DNA of 64,000 bases from Cephalotus follicularis (GCA_001972305.1 BDDD01005195.1:68755-132754); one strand, 5' to 3'; counted from the stretch's first letter, positions 49,003-61,969 are shown. Made by a program: numbers and translations. Notes: generated from the letters alone by a model not told the origin.

Positions 49003-50073
49003 TTGTGAATCAAGAACCTCCCAGACATGATTCGAAGATTTTGCAGTCTGTTGTCAATAGTTGTTTTAGTTCATGGGGGAGATATTTTTTGTTTGTATTT
49101 TCATCTAATTGTAAACTCAAATGTATAAAGTTGCAATATAGATCAATAGGAAATGAAAAGACGATAGAGTTACAAAGTGAATTACTGTACTTTCAATGGT
49201 TGTATATATAATCAGCAATATATCAATTAGTTCTCTGCATATTGAATGATGTTGTTGAAGTTAGCATTTGCTCTTATCAATTTATTGTATCCAAGTACGT
49301 CAATGTGTGGGCGAGTAATTGATCCTTTATGGCCAGATGCACAATCCGATTTCATACCCATCACCAATCTCTCAACTATTTGCGATATACATCTATATAT
49401 TTGTATCTAGGTACATTAAAATTGTGGCTATTTGATTTTTTTTTTATTTATAAAGAGGTACGTTATGGCCAAATGCATAATCAGTTTCTTAGCCACCACC
49501 ATTTTAATTACAATAGTACTCTGTAGTTGATGACTGGGCAAGATGTGGTCGTCCATTTTAATTAGTTTTAAGTTTTTTTTTATTTATTTCAAAGGATACA
49601 AGACCAAACAGGAAATTAACGCCGTAAAGAGGCTACATCAGTAAAAACAAAATAGTAGTTAATTTGCTTCAAACTTTATGACGTGCATAAAGTCGAGATA
49701 AATGTGTAAACAAATTGCCTTTAAACTCTTAATGAGTTAAGAAATCATATTCAAGTTTGGATCGTTAAAAATTCCTTAAGTTCGAGCTTATTAACATGAT
49801 TTAATTTAGCTCACTAAATGAATGATTTTTATTTTAATATCTTATAATGCTAATTCAAAAATCTAAACAAAGCTATAAATAAATTCATAATGAAATTATT
49901 AACAAGACTTAATTTAATCGAACATGTAACAAACAAGTTCATTCATGTGTTGGATAATTAATGGATGAGTGTTAATTATCTAAACAAAAAAATAAATAAT
50001 TAAACACTTATTGTTTTGAATTATTTGTCAATAGTTATATCTCTCGGTTGTTTCCCTTATGCTATGATTGATG
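49003..50073. other. downstream region of the IDM1-like gene
   Basis: AT-rich 3' flank. Two loosely similar GTTATGGCC.AATGCA..ATC segments near 49330 and 49460 are a weak duplication. No gene was seen. Confidence 0.5.
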
Positions 50074-50078
50074 GAGAG

Positions 50079-50950
50079 TGTTGATGTAAAAATCCTTTCT
50101 TCAACAGTACCCCACGTGTAAGGGCTTGATTTGTTTAAGGAAACGCTGCAGTAGTGCTCCGAGGATAAGGTGAAGTATGGTTGTTTATGCTTTCCTTGCA
50201 CAGAGGAACAAATACGTGAAGGTCCAGGAGGTTGTTCTCCCGGGGACACTCCGACGCTCAAGTTAGGCCTTTGCACAGTGAAAACAAGGTTTTTTAGAGA
50301 GTAAAAATGGCTGACATTTGATTTGTGTTTGATTCTTGTATTTATAGGGCTGGTTTGTAACTGTCTGAGTGTGAAAAGCGGAGGTGATAGCTGTCCCCTA
50401 AGGAAATGCCGAGGATCTCGGGATTTCCCTTATCTCCACCTGATTTGTCGCTACTTTCTTTGTAGGTAGTTAACTGTATCTTATCTTCTATATTTGAAAG
50501 ATATGGATCCCTGAAAAACAGGCTAACTTCATGGCTTCATTCCATAAATGAGGAGGGGATCCTCTGCAACAGGGCTGCCGAGGAGGCGAGCCGTAGTGAT
50601 GCTGCTGAGGTAGTCAGCCCCTCGTTTCAATGTCTTCAACGTCTGGGGTTTCTGCATAGACTTGTGCTTGAAGTGGGTGGTCTTCTGCTATGTAGCCGAG
50701 GAGGTCCTCGACACTGATGCTTCAGAAGATATCCTCAACCCTCATGCCGAGGAGAGTAGTCTTTGCATAGCATACACGGGGTGGCTCCTCAGCACCCATG
50801 CCGAGGAGGAATTCTCCACATGTTACTGTTTTCGCAGTTAATAAGCTTCCTCTGACTACAGTTTGCCAACTGTTGAACCTCTTGGACACCTGGCTGTGTT
50901 TGGAAAGGACACGTGTCGTTTTTGATTTAACTCAATTTTTCCCCATATCA
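50079..50950 (-). repeat. 3' LTR of the Tat-lineage element
   Basis: TGTTGATGTAAAAATCC to ...CCCCATATCA. A polypurine tract (minus strand CTAGGGGGGCATA) abuts it at 50951-50963. It carries GCCGAGGA-type hairpin motifs near 50690-50810. Confidence 0.9.
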
Positions 50951-51352
50951 TATGCCCCCCTAGTCCTTCTTCTCTGACCTTGGTCAGAGGAGGAGGATCA
51001 GAATTGAGAGCCGTGGCTCAGGCCAAACTCCTTTGCAGAGCTTCCTGCGAGCTTTCCTGTTTGTGAGCTAGCCGAGAACGAAGGTGTGGCTTTGGACGAC
51101 CCTTTGCACAAAGTTGAATGTGCCTTGGCAGAGGATCGAAGTCTGCCTCCTTGTCTGTATCTGTCCCATCTAACGGGCCTCGTGTCACGAGCCCAAATCA
51201 TTGCAGTTAAGTAGCGTATTGAACACAACTCACACCTGGCACAAGCAGAGCGTTTTCCGCCTCTGTCTTTTCGTCTCCCGCGCCCAATCTGTCGATTCAC
51301 TCCTCAGCCGTTGGATCCATGCTAGGTGGAGGGCCAGGATCCAAGCCAGGGC

Positions 51353-51360
51353 CTATAAAA
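51353..51360 (+). promoter_or_regulatory. antisense TATA box inside the Tat-lineage element
   Basis: CTATAAAA lies about 210 bp ahead of the ATG at 51567 and follows a CCGTTGGATCCATG...GGTGGAGGGCCAGGATCC block. The same block and TATA (63597-63604) recur at the same place in the second element at the window's right end, so the arrangement is conserved. Confidence 0.55.
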
Positions 51361-51566
51361 GGAGCCCTACTTCACTAAGCCAACCTTTTACGCCTTCTAA
51401 CTTCTTTCCAATACCTGTGAGAGCTCTTGAGATCTTTAGTGCTTCCAATCTTCGTCTTCCTGCAACTTTTTCGCCAAAGATTTTGGTAAGCTGCTTGTTT
51501 CTCTTCGCTCTAAGTTGAATCCTACGTCTTCCCTGTCCTCTTCTCCTTTTTCTTTTGTCTTCACAG

Positions 51567-53927
51567 ATGGCCAGAACCAAACTGACTACTAGGGTTTCTC
51601 CTCCATTAGAGGTCGAACCCCTGGCTATGGTGGTTCCCACCGCCGAGAGTCCCCTTCCCTCCGAGGGTAGCCTGGGGGCTGCGGTGGGTGACCCTGCTAT
51701 TCCCATTACTGAGGCTGACACCCCTGCCCCTGATAGCTTTGGTGTCAGCGCTCTTACTCGCGATGAGGTGCTTGCACTCTCTCGCAAATACAATTTCCCT
51801 CATGGGTTGAGATTTAGTCTCCCCTCGGATCCTTGGATGGTCACAGAGAGTAGAGAGGGCCTCTTCGCTGTCTTCGAAGGTGCTCTCTCTCACGGTCTGA
51901 GGATCCCTGTACCCTTTTTTGCCCTCTCGGTCTTGGAGACGTTCAATCTTCACCCTTTTCTTCTCCAACCCCAGTCTTGGAGTTTCATTATAGGTTTCTT
52001 AGTTAGATGTCTGGAGTCCGAGGTGACCGCAACAGTGGGACTGTTTAAACATTTCCATGTCATTTCGGCCTCACCAGGGAAGCGTGGCTATTTCTTCAAG
52101 TCGCGCCCTGGTATAAAGAAACTTCTCCTCAATCCCACCAAATCCATCAAAAATTGGAGGAGGAGATACTTCCTCATAAAGAACTTTGAGGGGTTCACCC
52201 CCCCTGTCTGGTGTGATTCCATGGAAACTACACGCCTCAACAGGAGACCCCTATTGACAACGGCCGAGAACATTGACTTTGACAAGCTCTTGCATTTGGA
52301 GCCCGAGGAGGTGAACTCTACCGTGGTAGAGGAGCGTCTGCTCCGAGCCGGGCTGAGTGTAGTTCCCATCCAGGGATCATACTCGGCAGAGGTCGAGGAA
52401 ACCTCAGAGGGTGGGGGATCCCCAGATGAATCTATGCCCCAAGAGATGGGGGAAAACTGTATAAGCTTTCGTCTCCTCCGTCTTTCTGTCTTTGTATTCC
52501 TTCTGGCTCAATTTTAAATTACTGACTTTCTTAACCTCTGTTTATGCAGCAATGGCTTCTCACCGAGGATTCGACGCTCTCTTCAGTGCCACCAAAATTA
52601 GCAAGCCTTCCTCTGCAGCGGCAGACAAGCAGAAGGCTGCCGAGGAGGCAGCTAAACAGAAGGAGAAAACTGCTGCTGAGGGGGCTAAGCAAAGGGCAAG
52701 GGCCACCGCCGAGGGGGCCAAACAAATGAAAAAGGCTACGGCTGCAGCCAAGGAGAAGGGATCCAAGCGTCCTGCCAGTGGGCGTTCCTCTGGCGGTCCT
52801 CCTCGTCCCCCAAGTAAGAAAGGGAGACTTATCTCCGAGACCGAGCTGGATTCTATCCTCGGCCGGACCTCTGACGTCCCCATCATCCTGCCTCCTCCTC
52901 GGGACGTGGAGAGGATGATTGAAGAGCTGGAGGGGGTTGGGAATGGCTCCTCTAGCCTGGACACACAAGGGGTGCCGTTTGCCCTTAGTTCTCTCTGCCT
53001 ATTTCCAGACGAGCTGATGGAGAGGAAGGATTGGTCCAACAAGGACCTAATCCATAACTCTCTGCGGAGCCACTTCGAGGTAAAGGGTGATCCTCTACCT
53101 GCGTGCTTTACATTCTTATACTTTTTCTGTTCTCATTCCGGTATTCTTTGCAGGCTTTAAATAATCATCACCTTTTGGTCGAGAACTTCTCGATCATCTT
53201 GGAGAGGTACGACAAGGCGAGGGAGGAGCTGATGGTGGAGATGGAGACTTCTCGGATGGACAAAGCTCAACTTGAGGAAGTCCTCAAGGCGCAGGAGTCT
53301 GCTGTGGAGGAAAGGAACAGAGCTGTCCTGGAGAAGGACCAATTAAAAAAGGACCTCTCCAAGGTTAGCACTCAATACCAGACTCTGCAGAAAAAGCATG
53401 AGGAGTCCGTCAAGAAGCACGAGGAGTTGCGGGCCAAGGCAGTGGAGGACGCCCTGGCAGAGTTCCAGTCCTCGGACGAGTTCCACAGCTTGATGGAAGC
53501 CTCCGTGGAGGACTTCAAAACTTCTGAGGCCTTTGGCGAAGAGGTCTTCAAGGAATCTGCCGAATACTATCGTCGGGGGTTCTACACTTGCAGGAATTGG
53601 GTCAAGACTCTGCATCCAGAGGTTCCTTTGGACGAGGTTGCCTACTGCTCAGCTGCTAAGGCTTTCGATTACTATCCTGATGGATACGAAGCCGAGGAGC
53701 TGAAGGCCGAGGAAGCCTTGGAAGGGAGTGCTGGCCTTGGGGCCGAGGTAGAGGAAGGAGAAGTCCTGCCTGCTTTTGAAGTCGTTCCTCCTCCTGAGCC
53801 CGCGTCGGCCTTGGCTTCTCTGTCTCTCTCTTCAGACCTCGTCTCCCCCCAACCTCCTCAAATCGGGCCTTTTGTTCCTCCTCCTCCTGAGGATGAAACT
53901 TCTCCTGACGCTTCTTCCTTAGCCTAG
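51567..53927 (+). pseudogene. antisense reading frame of the Tat-lineage element (Transposase_28-like)
   Basis: A plus-strand coding region between integrase and the 3' LTR of a minus-strand element. Antisense extra frames at this place are known in the Tat lineage, and the family may be spliced. Parts seen: a first segment from ATG 51567 with a region like the domain catalogued as 'putative gypsy type transposon' (PF04195, from memory; FPHGLRFSLPSDPW, ESWSFIIGFLVRCLE-like text about 51780-52030); an Ala/Lys/Gln-rich middle (about 52550-52760, several AAEGAKQ repeats); and a coiled-coil part (about 53190-53450) with an acidic, Pro-rich end closing at 53927. Function is unknown. Whether it is still expressed cannot be told here. 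Confidence 0.7.
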
Positions 53928-54599
53928 TTTTCGTAGGCTAGCTTTTTCTTCTTTTTTTCCTTGTAATAATTTTCCTTTTCTTGTACTTGTAATCTTCAAC
54001 TAATGAATGAAGAAAGACTTTTTACATTCTCTGTTTTCGTCTTTATTTTTTGCATTGTGAGCCTGATGTGTTTGCACTTGGCATGTATGTTTACAATCCC
54101 CTTAGGAATTTTGCTCACTGGAACCTCTGACTTCTCGTAGAAGTAGGCGCCACCCCAAAAGGGCTTAAAGTAACTTATTAACGATATTAATAAAAAACCT
54201 TTTGTATCCTCAGACTTTACTTTTGATTGGTCCCTTATGTTGTGTGCTTGAGCTTTGTGTATATACATGCGCTGATAATTTCCTTAGGACTTTTAACTTA
54301 GCCCAAATCATTAGCTCTTCGTAGATGAGAATACTTAAGCTTGGCAATCCTCTTAGGGCCCTTTACTTGAAAAGTGCTTAAGTAACTGTAATTTAATCTT
54401 CAAAGATTCTATTGCATTCATAGATTGAGTTCTTGGTCTGCTCGGCAAGTTCCTATGGGTTTGCCGAGGAGAGTATCGTCTGACCTATTAGGTTTTAGGA
54501 CATGTCGGTTGAGCTTGCAGTCCACTTAGGGACACTTGTATTAAAGTGCTCAGTCCGACGAGCTTGATCATTGTGAGTTCCCATGGATTCGCCTTTCAA

Positions 54600-57500
54600 G
54601 TCACGACTTTAGGTCTGGTTGGACAAGTTCCTATGGTGGCACCTCAATCCTTCTTCGTTGTTGTCTTCAGTAAAGTGTACAACTCTTGGTGATTGTACTC
54701 CAATCTCCACCGGTATCATGGCTTCAGCTCCAAAACAAAGGCTGTATGGGGACTCACCAGTTGTGGTCCGAGGAGTGGTTCTATATGCCCATAGTACACT
54801 TGGTAGCTCCTCCGTCCATCTTCCTTTGCTGTCTTCAAGGCGCTTCTTCAAGCCTGAGATGATTTCTCTGTTGATCACCTTGGCTTGACCATTACTTTGA
54901 GGGTAGGCTACTGAGGCAAACCTATGTTCTATCCTCCATTCCTTGCAAAAATCACGGAAGGCTTGGCAATCAAACTGTTTACCATTGTCTGAGACGATTG
55001 TCCTCGGAACTCCAAATCTACAGATGATTGACTTCCATACGAAGCTCTTCGTGTTCTTCTCAGTAATTGTGGCTAGGGGTTCTGCTTCCACCCACTTGGT
55101 AAAGTAGTCCACTGCTACAATAAGAAACTTTCTCTAACCTGAAGCCATGGGTAGTGATCCAATGAAGTCCATTCCCCATTGTGCAAAAGGCCATGGGGCC
55201 GTGATAGACGTCAGAGGTTGAGAAGGTCTTCTGCTTATGTTTGCGTTCCTCTGACACTTGTCACACTTTCTCACCAGGTCTATAGCATCTTGATGCATAG
55301 TTGACCAGTAGTAGTCTTGCCTCAACAGCTTGTGAGACAGTGTCCTGTCCCCAGTTTGGTTACCACAAATTCCCTCATGAACCTCCCTTAGGGCGTAATC
55401 AGCCTCTAAGGGGTTCAAGCACCTCAGCCAAGGAAATGAGAAGGATCTTTTGTAGAGGATTCCATCTCGGAACTGGAATCTATTTGTTCTGTAGACCAGC
55501 TTCCTCGCCTCCACGGGGTCCTCGGACAGGATCCCGTTCCTCAACCAATTGATAAAGGGAGTCATCCAGTTTGGCTCCTGTGGCACATCTATGTCCATTA
55601 CATCTGCTTCAGAGATGGTCGGGCGATCCAGGTAGTCTACCAGTATGGTTTGATTCTTCTCCAACTCCTCTGTCGTGGCTAGTTTTGATAATTGGTCTGC
55701 TCGGACGTTCTCTGCCCAGGGTACTTTCACAATCCTTAGAATTTCGAACGCTGACTTCATGCCCTGAAATTGGGATAAGTATTTTACCATAAGGTCTTCT
55801 CTGGCCTCATACTCCTCATTCGCCAGACCAACCACTAGCTGAGAATCACTGGAGGCTTCTATCTTTCGCACCTTCAAGTGCTTTGCAATTGTCAGTCCAG
55901 CTATCAGAGCTTCCCACTCAGCTTCGTTATTTGTAGCTTTGAACTTGAACCTCAGAGCATACTCCAACGTCCAACCATCTGGAAACCCGAGGTTGCGTCT
56001 ACCAGCTGGTCTATCTTTGGGAGAGGGAAGTGATCCTTTGGGCAAACTTTGTTGAGGTCTGTGAAGTCTATGCACATCCTCCATTTGCCATTGGCTTTTT
56101 TGACTAGCACTGGATTCGCTAGCCAGTATGAGTAGTGCACTTCTCTTATGAAACCTGTCTGTAACAGCTTGCTCACCTCCTCTGCTATTGCTTGCTGCCT
56201 CTCTGGGAAAAAGTTCCTCTTCTTTTGTCTGGTCGGGGGCCTGGCTGGGTCCACGCTTAGTTTGTGAACCATTACGTCTGGGCTGATCCCAGGGACCTCC
56301 TCTGCCGACCATGCAAAAACATCTTTATTATCTCGGAGGAATGTTATTAACTCCCCATTCTCTGCCTCTCCAAGTTGTGAGCCAACTTGGAACACTTTCT
56401 CATTGTTGCCCTCTTCCATGGGCACTTGGAGCACATCCTCAATAGGCTGTGGATGCTCTGGTTCCATGTCTCCTCTGAGCTCCACGTTTGCTATGGGGAG
56501 AACATTGCCCTTCCCCTTGTCCGAGATGACAGTTTTGTAGCATTGCCTCGCTGCCTCTTGGTCTCCTGTGGCCTCCCCCACGCCAAAGCTTGTAGGAAAC
56601 TTCATCAATAAGTGTCTCGTAGACACTATAGCCTCCAACAAGTTCAGACCTGGTCGCCCCACTATAGCATTGTAAGGGCTGTGTGTGTCCACCACCAGGA
56701 ATGTCATCTCTACCTGAGTCTGGTGTGGGGCCGTGCCTGCAACCACAGACAGGTTGATAGATCCAAGTGGATGGATCGTATCGCCTGTAAAGCCAACCAG
56801 TGGGGACTTTACGGGCTTTAGCTGGTCTGTCGGTATCCTCAGCTGATCAAATGCGTGTTTGTATAGGATGTCGGCCGAGCTGCCACTGTCAATAAGAATT
56901 CTCTTTATGGTGAAGAGTTTCACCAGAAGAGTTACCGCCACTGGATCATCGTGAGGGAGACGTACTTCCTCATAGTCCGCCTCCGAGAAGGTTATCACCT
57001 CCTCGTCTCTACCAGTTTTAAGCCTTTTGCTGTGAGGGACTTGTTGCACAGCAAGGGACTGTCTCACATAGGCCTTTCTTGCATTTTTGTGGTCGCCCCC
57101 AGATGCGACCCCCCCAGAGATGGTGTGGATGACACCTCTGGGTTGCTGCTGCTGCTGCTCCTCTTGTTGTCGAGGAGCCTCTTCTCTTCTCTGCTCCCTC
57201 CTTCCTTGGGGAGCATTTTTGTCCCCATACTTGCGCAGATGTCCCTTTCTAATCAGGTCCTCAATCTGATTTTTCAGCTGCCTGCACTCCTCTGTATCGT
57301 GGCCGTGGTCACGATGGTACCGGCAGTACTTCTCAACATTCTTGTTCTCTGCCGGGGTCCTCAACTTCTCAGGCCACTGGAAAGGGACTTTGTCTTGCTC
57401 CACAGCAAGTATCCTGGTACGTGTGTCCAAGAGGGGGGCAAAAGTGTTGTAAGATGGGATTGGTGCCCCTCCCCTGGATGAACCTTCACTTCTGGAGAGT

Positions 57501-58870
57501 TTATGTCTGAGGTCTTCCTTGGACAAGTCTGACCTCTCCTTCCTCTTCTCTTTCCTCTCGGGAGCATTTCGTGAATGCTCCCGTCTCTCCTCCTGATGAC
57601 CAGACCAGGGGGTCTTTTGCTTCCTGGCTGCCATCTCTTCCTCGGCATTGATATATCTCTCTGCTCTCTTTAGCAGGTCTTCCATATCTGTCGTGGGCCT
57701 CTTCAAGAGAGAGAAGGTGAAGGATGAGTTGTTCCTTAGCCCGCTGTTCAACGCTGTCAGTGCGAAGGATGGCTCCAAATCCTTCACTGCGAGAGATTCC
57801 CTGTTGAATCTGGTGAGGTAATCCCTCAACGACTCATCTTTCCCCTGCACCACATTGATTAAGTGAGTAGAGTTCCTCCTCTGCGTGGTGCTGTTGAGAA
57901 ACTTGGTTACGAACAGTTCCGTAAACTGATCGAAGTTCTCCACCGAATTCTTCGTCAGGGTAAAATACCATGACTGGGCAGCTCCAGTCAAGGTCGCTGG
58001 GAATCCTCAGCACAGCATAGCGTCTGAGGCCTGGTACATCCACATTGCTTGAATGTAAGAGCGTATATACTGGATGGGGTATGTAGACCCATCGTACTTA
58101 TCAAGGCTTGGGTATCGAAACCCGCTGGGGACCTGCTCTGCCATGATCTCGTACTTGAAGGGGTGGGCGCTAATGTTTCGCATCTCGGATAAATGCCCGC
58201 TATGCTGTTCCACTCCTCGGAACCTCCTTTCCAACTCTGCAAGCCTTCTATCCACTGCTTGCTCCACATCCTCTATGTTCCTAGCCCTGCTAGAAACACG
58301 TGACCCTCCAACCGCTGAGGCTGGGGGGTCAACCCTGCTTCCTCGCGCTGTTCCAGCTCTGTGCGAAGCATTGGAGCGCACTTGCGCCTCCTCTGCTCCC
58401 CTGGCTTCCTGCCGAGGATCCACGTCCATGGCCTGGTGCTAAGGACGTGCTCTCCTGGGATCATTGGGATGATCCCGGGCAGTCGAGGACTCTGCCCTCT
58501 GAGATGCATTGATCTCAGGTCTCCTTCCTAGGGGAATGTTGTCCCCTGACCCCCTAAGGGGAGGTTCATTTCCCCTCGACGGGTTTCGCCTGGCACCTCG
58601 TGGGTGCCGTGCCTCCACCTCTGGTCTGCTGGGACCAGAAACTCCTCGGACCATTTGCTGGACGGGCCCGACTTGCTGCTGTTGGTTGGCTAACGTTGTG
58701 ACCAACAGATCAGTGATTCACTCCATTCCCTGGAGGAGTTGATTAAGCTGCTCCCTTGTGACAGGAGCTTGTTCTTGGGCCGCTACTTGAGCGGCTTCAA
58801 GGTGAGGAGCTGCGACCTCCTGTTGTTGGCTACCTGTGGCTCCAACCTGGTTGTTCTTCCTCGGAGGCAT
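54600..58870 (-). pseudogene. gag-pol region of the Tat-lineage element
   Basis: Parts on the minus strand. The gag start is at 58870 (MPPRKNNQVGATG), with a capsid-like region about 58300-57600 (YPSLDKYDGS, GAAQSWYFTL). A zinc-knuckle-like CRYHRDHGHDTEEC lies near 57280-57340, and the protease motif LIDSGSSADILY near 56850-56905. RT motifs run about 56260-56000 (NPVLVKKANGKWRMCIDFTDLNK) and RNase H about 55990-55650 (NNEAEWEALIAGL). The integrase zinc region is about 55390-55250 and the core about 55190-54650 (YFTKWVEAEPL, ASVAYPQSNGQA). Long open stretches remain, in keeping with a fairly recent insertion, but the whole is broken in several places. Confidence 0.88.
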
Positions 58871-58897
58871 GGTTGTTGATGACTTTTTGCTGCGCTT

Positions 58898-58914
58898 CCC
58901 ACAGACGGCGCCAA
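58898..58914 (-). other. primer binding site of the Tat-lineage element
   Basis: On the minus strand TTGGCGCCGTCTGTGGG follows the LTR end. This type of primer site is typical of Tat and Athila elements. I do not assign the exact tRNA. Confidence 0.7.
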
Positions 58915-58915
58915 C

Positions 58916-59787
58916 TGTTGATGCAAAAATCCTTTCCTCAACAGTACCCCACGTGTAAGGGCTTGATTTGTTTAAGGAAACGCTGCAGTAGTGCTTCGAG
59001 GATAAGGTCAAGTATGGCTGTTTATGCTTTCCCTGCACAGAGGAACAAATACGTGAAGGTCCAGGAGGTTGTTCTCCCTGGGACACTCCGACGCTCAAGT
59101 TAGGCCTTTGCACAGTGAAAACAAGGTTTTTTAGAGAGTAAAAATGACTGACATTTGATTTGTGTTTGATTCTTGTATTTATAGGGCTGGTTTGTAACTG
59201 TCTGAGCGTGAAAAGCGGAGGTGATAGCTGTCCCCTAAGGAAATGCCGAGGATCTCGGGATTTCCCTTATCTCCACCTGATTTGTCGCTACTTTCCTTGT
59301 AGGTAGTTAACTGTATCTTATCTTCTATATTTGAAAGATATGGATCCCTGAAAAGCAGGCTAACTTCATGGCTTCATTCCATAAATGAGGAGGGGATCCT
59401 CTGCAACAGGGCTGCCGAGGAGGCGAGCCGTAGTGATGCTGCTGTGGTAGTCAGCCCCTCGTTTTAAGGTCTTCAACGTCTGGGGTTTCTGCATAGACTT
59501 GTGCTTGAAGTGGGTGGTCTTCTGCTATGTAGCCGAGGAGGTCCTCGACACTGATGCTTCAGAAGGTATCCTCGGCCCTCACGCAGAGGAGAGTAGTCCT
59601 TGCATAGCATACATGGGGTGGCTCCTCGGCACCCATGCCGAGGAGGAATTCTCCACATGTTACTGTTTTCGCAGTTAATAAGCTTCCTCTGATTACAGAT
59701 TGCCAACTGTTGAACCTTTTGGACACCTGGCTGTGTTTGGAGATGACACGTGTCGTTTTTTATTTAACTCAATTTTTTCCCATATCA
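58916..59787 (-). repeat. 5' LTR of the Tat-lineage element
   Basis: TGTTGATGCAAAAATCC to ...TTCCCATATCA, 872 bp, about 97% identical to 50079-50950 by hand count, followed by the GAGAG target duplication. Confidence 0.9.
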
Positions 59788-60603
59788 GAGAGTATAGAAA
59801 ATAGTGAGGTTATTAAGTTATAAAAGAGAAATGTGAGAATAAAGAAAAGAATAATTATTTTTCCTTTATTTGTTTGATAAGAATGATAAATGAAAAAGTG
59901 AAATAAAAGAAAGAAAATTGATTTGATTGGTAGAGTGAAAAGGCTGAAAAAAAGTTTGTAATGTATATTATTGCGTCAAATATACTATTGTATCAATTTA
60001 TATCTATTGAATAAACTATAAATAATGAAATTTGAATAAATATAATAAACGAAGATAATATTAATTTTTATTTTTAAATATCTTTTCTATTCTTCGAAAT
60101 CTCTCCATTTTAAAGAGATTTGAAATCTCTCCATTTTGGTGTAAGATCCAAGAGATTTTCTATATGTTTTCAAATTTGTATCTTTCTTAAAATCTTCTAT
60201 ATCAATCAATGAATTTTATATTCTTCTGTGTATGTGAATTTTTTATTAGATATATGACAACGTATACCAAAGAAAAAAAAGGAAGCTTTAAATATTAATT
60301 TGTGATTTACATGTCAAACAATTATTTTGATAAGTAGATATGAATGTATTCAAATATTCTTTTCTTTTCTTTTTTTTTTGGAAGAGAATGTATTCAAATA
60401 TTATCACACTTTCTATACTTGAAAAAAATTTCTCTTACATACCAAACAAGGATTGTGTTCACACAAGACAGGTGACTTAAATATGCGTTACATAAAACAC
60501 ATGTCACTTACTAAATTTTAGTTGTTAAAGAAGAAACATGGTATATTTTTTGATTGCACTGTAATAATTACACCAGTAATTATTACAGTTTCCGTCGTTA
60601 GGT

Positions 60604-60735
60604 TAAATTCTTACAATTTCAGTCGTTAGATTAAAATTTAAAGGTTACAAATAAGCTATTGGATTTTATATATTTTTTGATGTGGTACATTTATAACCAT
60701 TAGATTTTAATCTAACGACTGAAAAGAATAATTCT
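60604..60735. repeat. inverted repeat, MITE-like
   Basis: Arms 60604-60652 and 60689-60735 pair around TTTCAGTCGTTAGATTAAAA / its complement, with a loop of about 36 bp. No coding capacity. Confidence 0.55.
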
Positions 60736-61220
60736 ACCTACAATTAGTGTAGAGGAATTGGATTTATATTTTTATTTCATTCCTTCTTTTTACATTTTCA
60801 AGTTAATTGTTTTTTATTTTTATTTTTTATCATTTTTAACAAACACATAGATTAAAAATAATTAAAATTTTATTTTGTTCACTTCTTTTTCTTCTACAAT
60901 TTTTTATTCTCATAATTTTTTATATTCCTACCAAACATCGTATCGAATAAGATACGAATTGAAGTAAATGAAAAAAGAAATGTTACCCAATACCCTTGAT
61001 TTGTAATTATTAATTAGTAAGCTACATGTCAAACAACAATTGTCATAATGTATTCAAGCGTTACGTATATCACACTTTATATACTTCGAAAAAATTTGTC
61101 AACTACATACTAAACAAGGATTGTATTCAAAAGGAAGAAATACAGCTATTCTTTTTAATATTTGTCGGTTACACTTGCATTGCATGCAAAACAAGTGGCA
61201 TAAGTATTTAGGAAAATGTT

Positions 61221-61465
61221 ATAATCATTCTCTTTTGGATATTCTCTTTTATAATTTAACCTGTTAATTATAGTTTTTATGTCTAAGAATTGAATGTGAT
61301 ATATTATCTTTATAGATTATACATGTAACTTTTTAAGTCAATTGAATTACTATATATCATATACATATATGATATACAAAGATAGTAGATCAAATTCAAC
61401 AGTTAAAAATATATATAATTCACATATTAAATTACGAAAGAGAATGTCTTTTGGAGAGTGATTAT
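61221..61465. mobile_element. MITE-like hairpin, 245 bp
   Basis: Near full-length palindrome. The ends read ATAATCA...TGATTAT, and the arms ATAATCATTCTCTTTTGGAT and, in reverse, ATAATCACTCTCCAAAAGAC continue to pair over about 100 bp each. No coding region. Confidence 0.65.
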
Positions 61466-61595
61466 GGAGAATGAGTATAATACTCCTCTTTAAAATCTGC
61501 ACATCTTTTTCAACCATAAACAAACAAATAGACATAAAGTAAAATCACATGATGGCAAGTATGTTATGCAAGTTATTAAATAGTAAAAAAATGAT

Positions 61596-61969
61596 ATTTT
61601 CCTTCGCACCAGTGTGGAGGACGGCTTCCGCACCATTCTTTATTTCATTGATCTATAATTTATATTTTATAAATATAATTGTTGAATTTCATATATATAT
61701 ATACCATGCATGCATAATTTAAAACAAATTAACTATATATAACTATTCTATTTATACACGATAATTCGATGATTATATGAGTTTTTTGTTGAATTATATC
61801 GTGTATAAATGTGTATAAATAGAATATCTATAAATAGCCAAATAAAAATTTGTAAAAACGATCTACATATATATGAAATTCAACGGTTAGATTTTAAAAA
61901 TATAAATTATAGATCGAAGAAATAAAGAATGGTGTGAATGACGTCTTTTACAATGGTATGGAGAAAAAT
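61596..61969. mobile_element. MITE-like hairpin, 374 bp
   Basis: The arms share CACCATTCTTTATTTC and GATCTATAATTTATATTTT as inverted copies, with an inner palindrome around TTTATACACGATA / TATCGTGTATAAA (about 61750-61810). The ends are ATTTT...AAAAT. The target duplication is unclear. Confidence 0.65.

Larger units (their letters stand above)
50079..59787 (-). mobile_element. Tat-lineage Ty3/gypsy retrotransposon with antisense reading frame, 9.7 kb, broken
   Basis: LTRs at 50079-50950 and 58916-59787 (872 bp each), with a perfect GAGAG duplication at 50074-50078 and 59788-59792. By hand count the LTRs differ at about 29 sites (near 97% identical), suggesting an age of order one to two million years at usual plant rates (inference). 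Minus-strand order: LTR, primer site, gag, protease, RT, RNase H, integrase, then a long 3' region with a plus-strand (antisense) reading frame, polypurine tract, LTR. The lack of a chromodomain, the primer site type and the antisense frame fit the Tat lineage. gag-pol is broken in several places. Confidence 0.9.

Noticed and set aside
56951-57481. 176-codon plus-strand open frame and several similar ones at 55301-58742
   Set aside because: These are antisense shadows of the gag-pol region of the Tat element and have no recognisable content.
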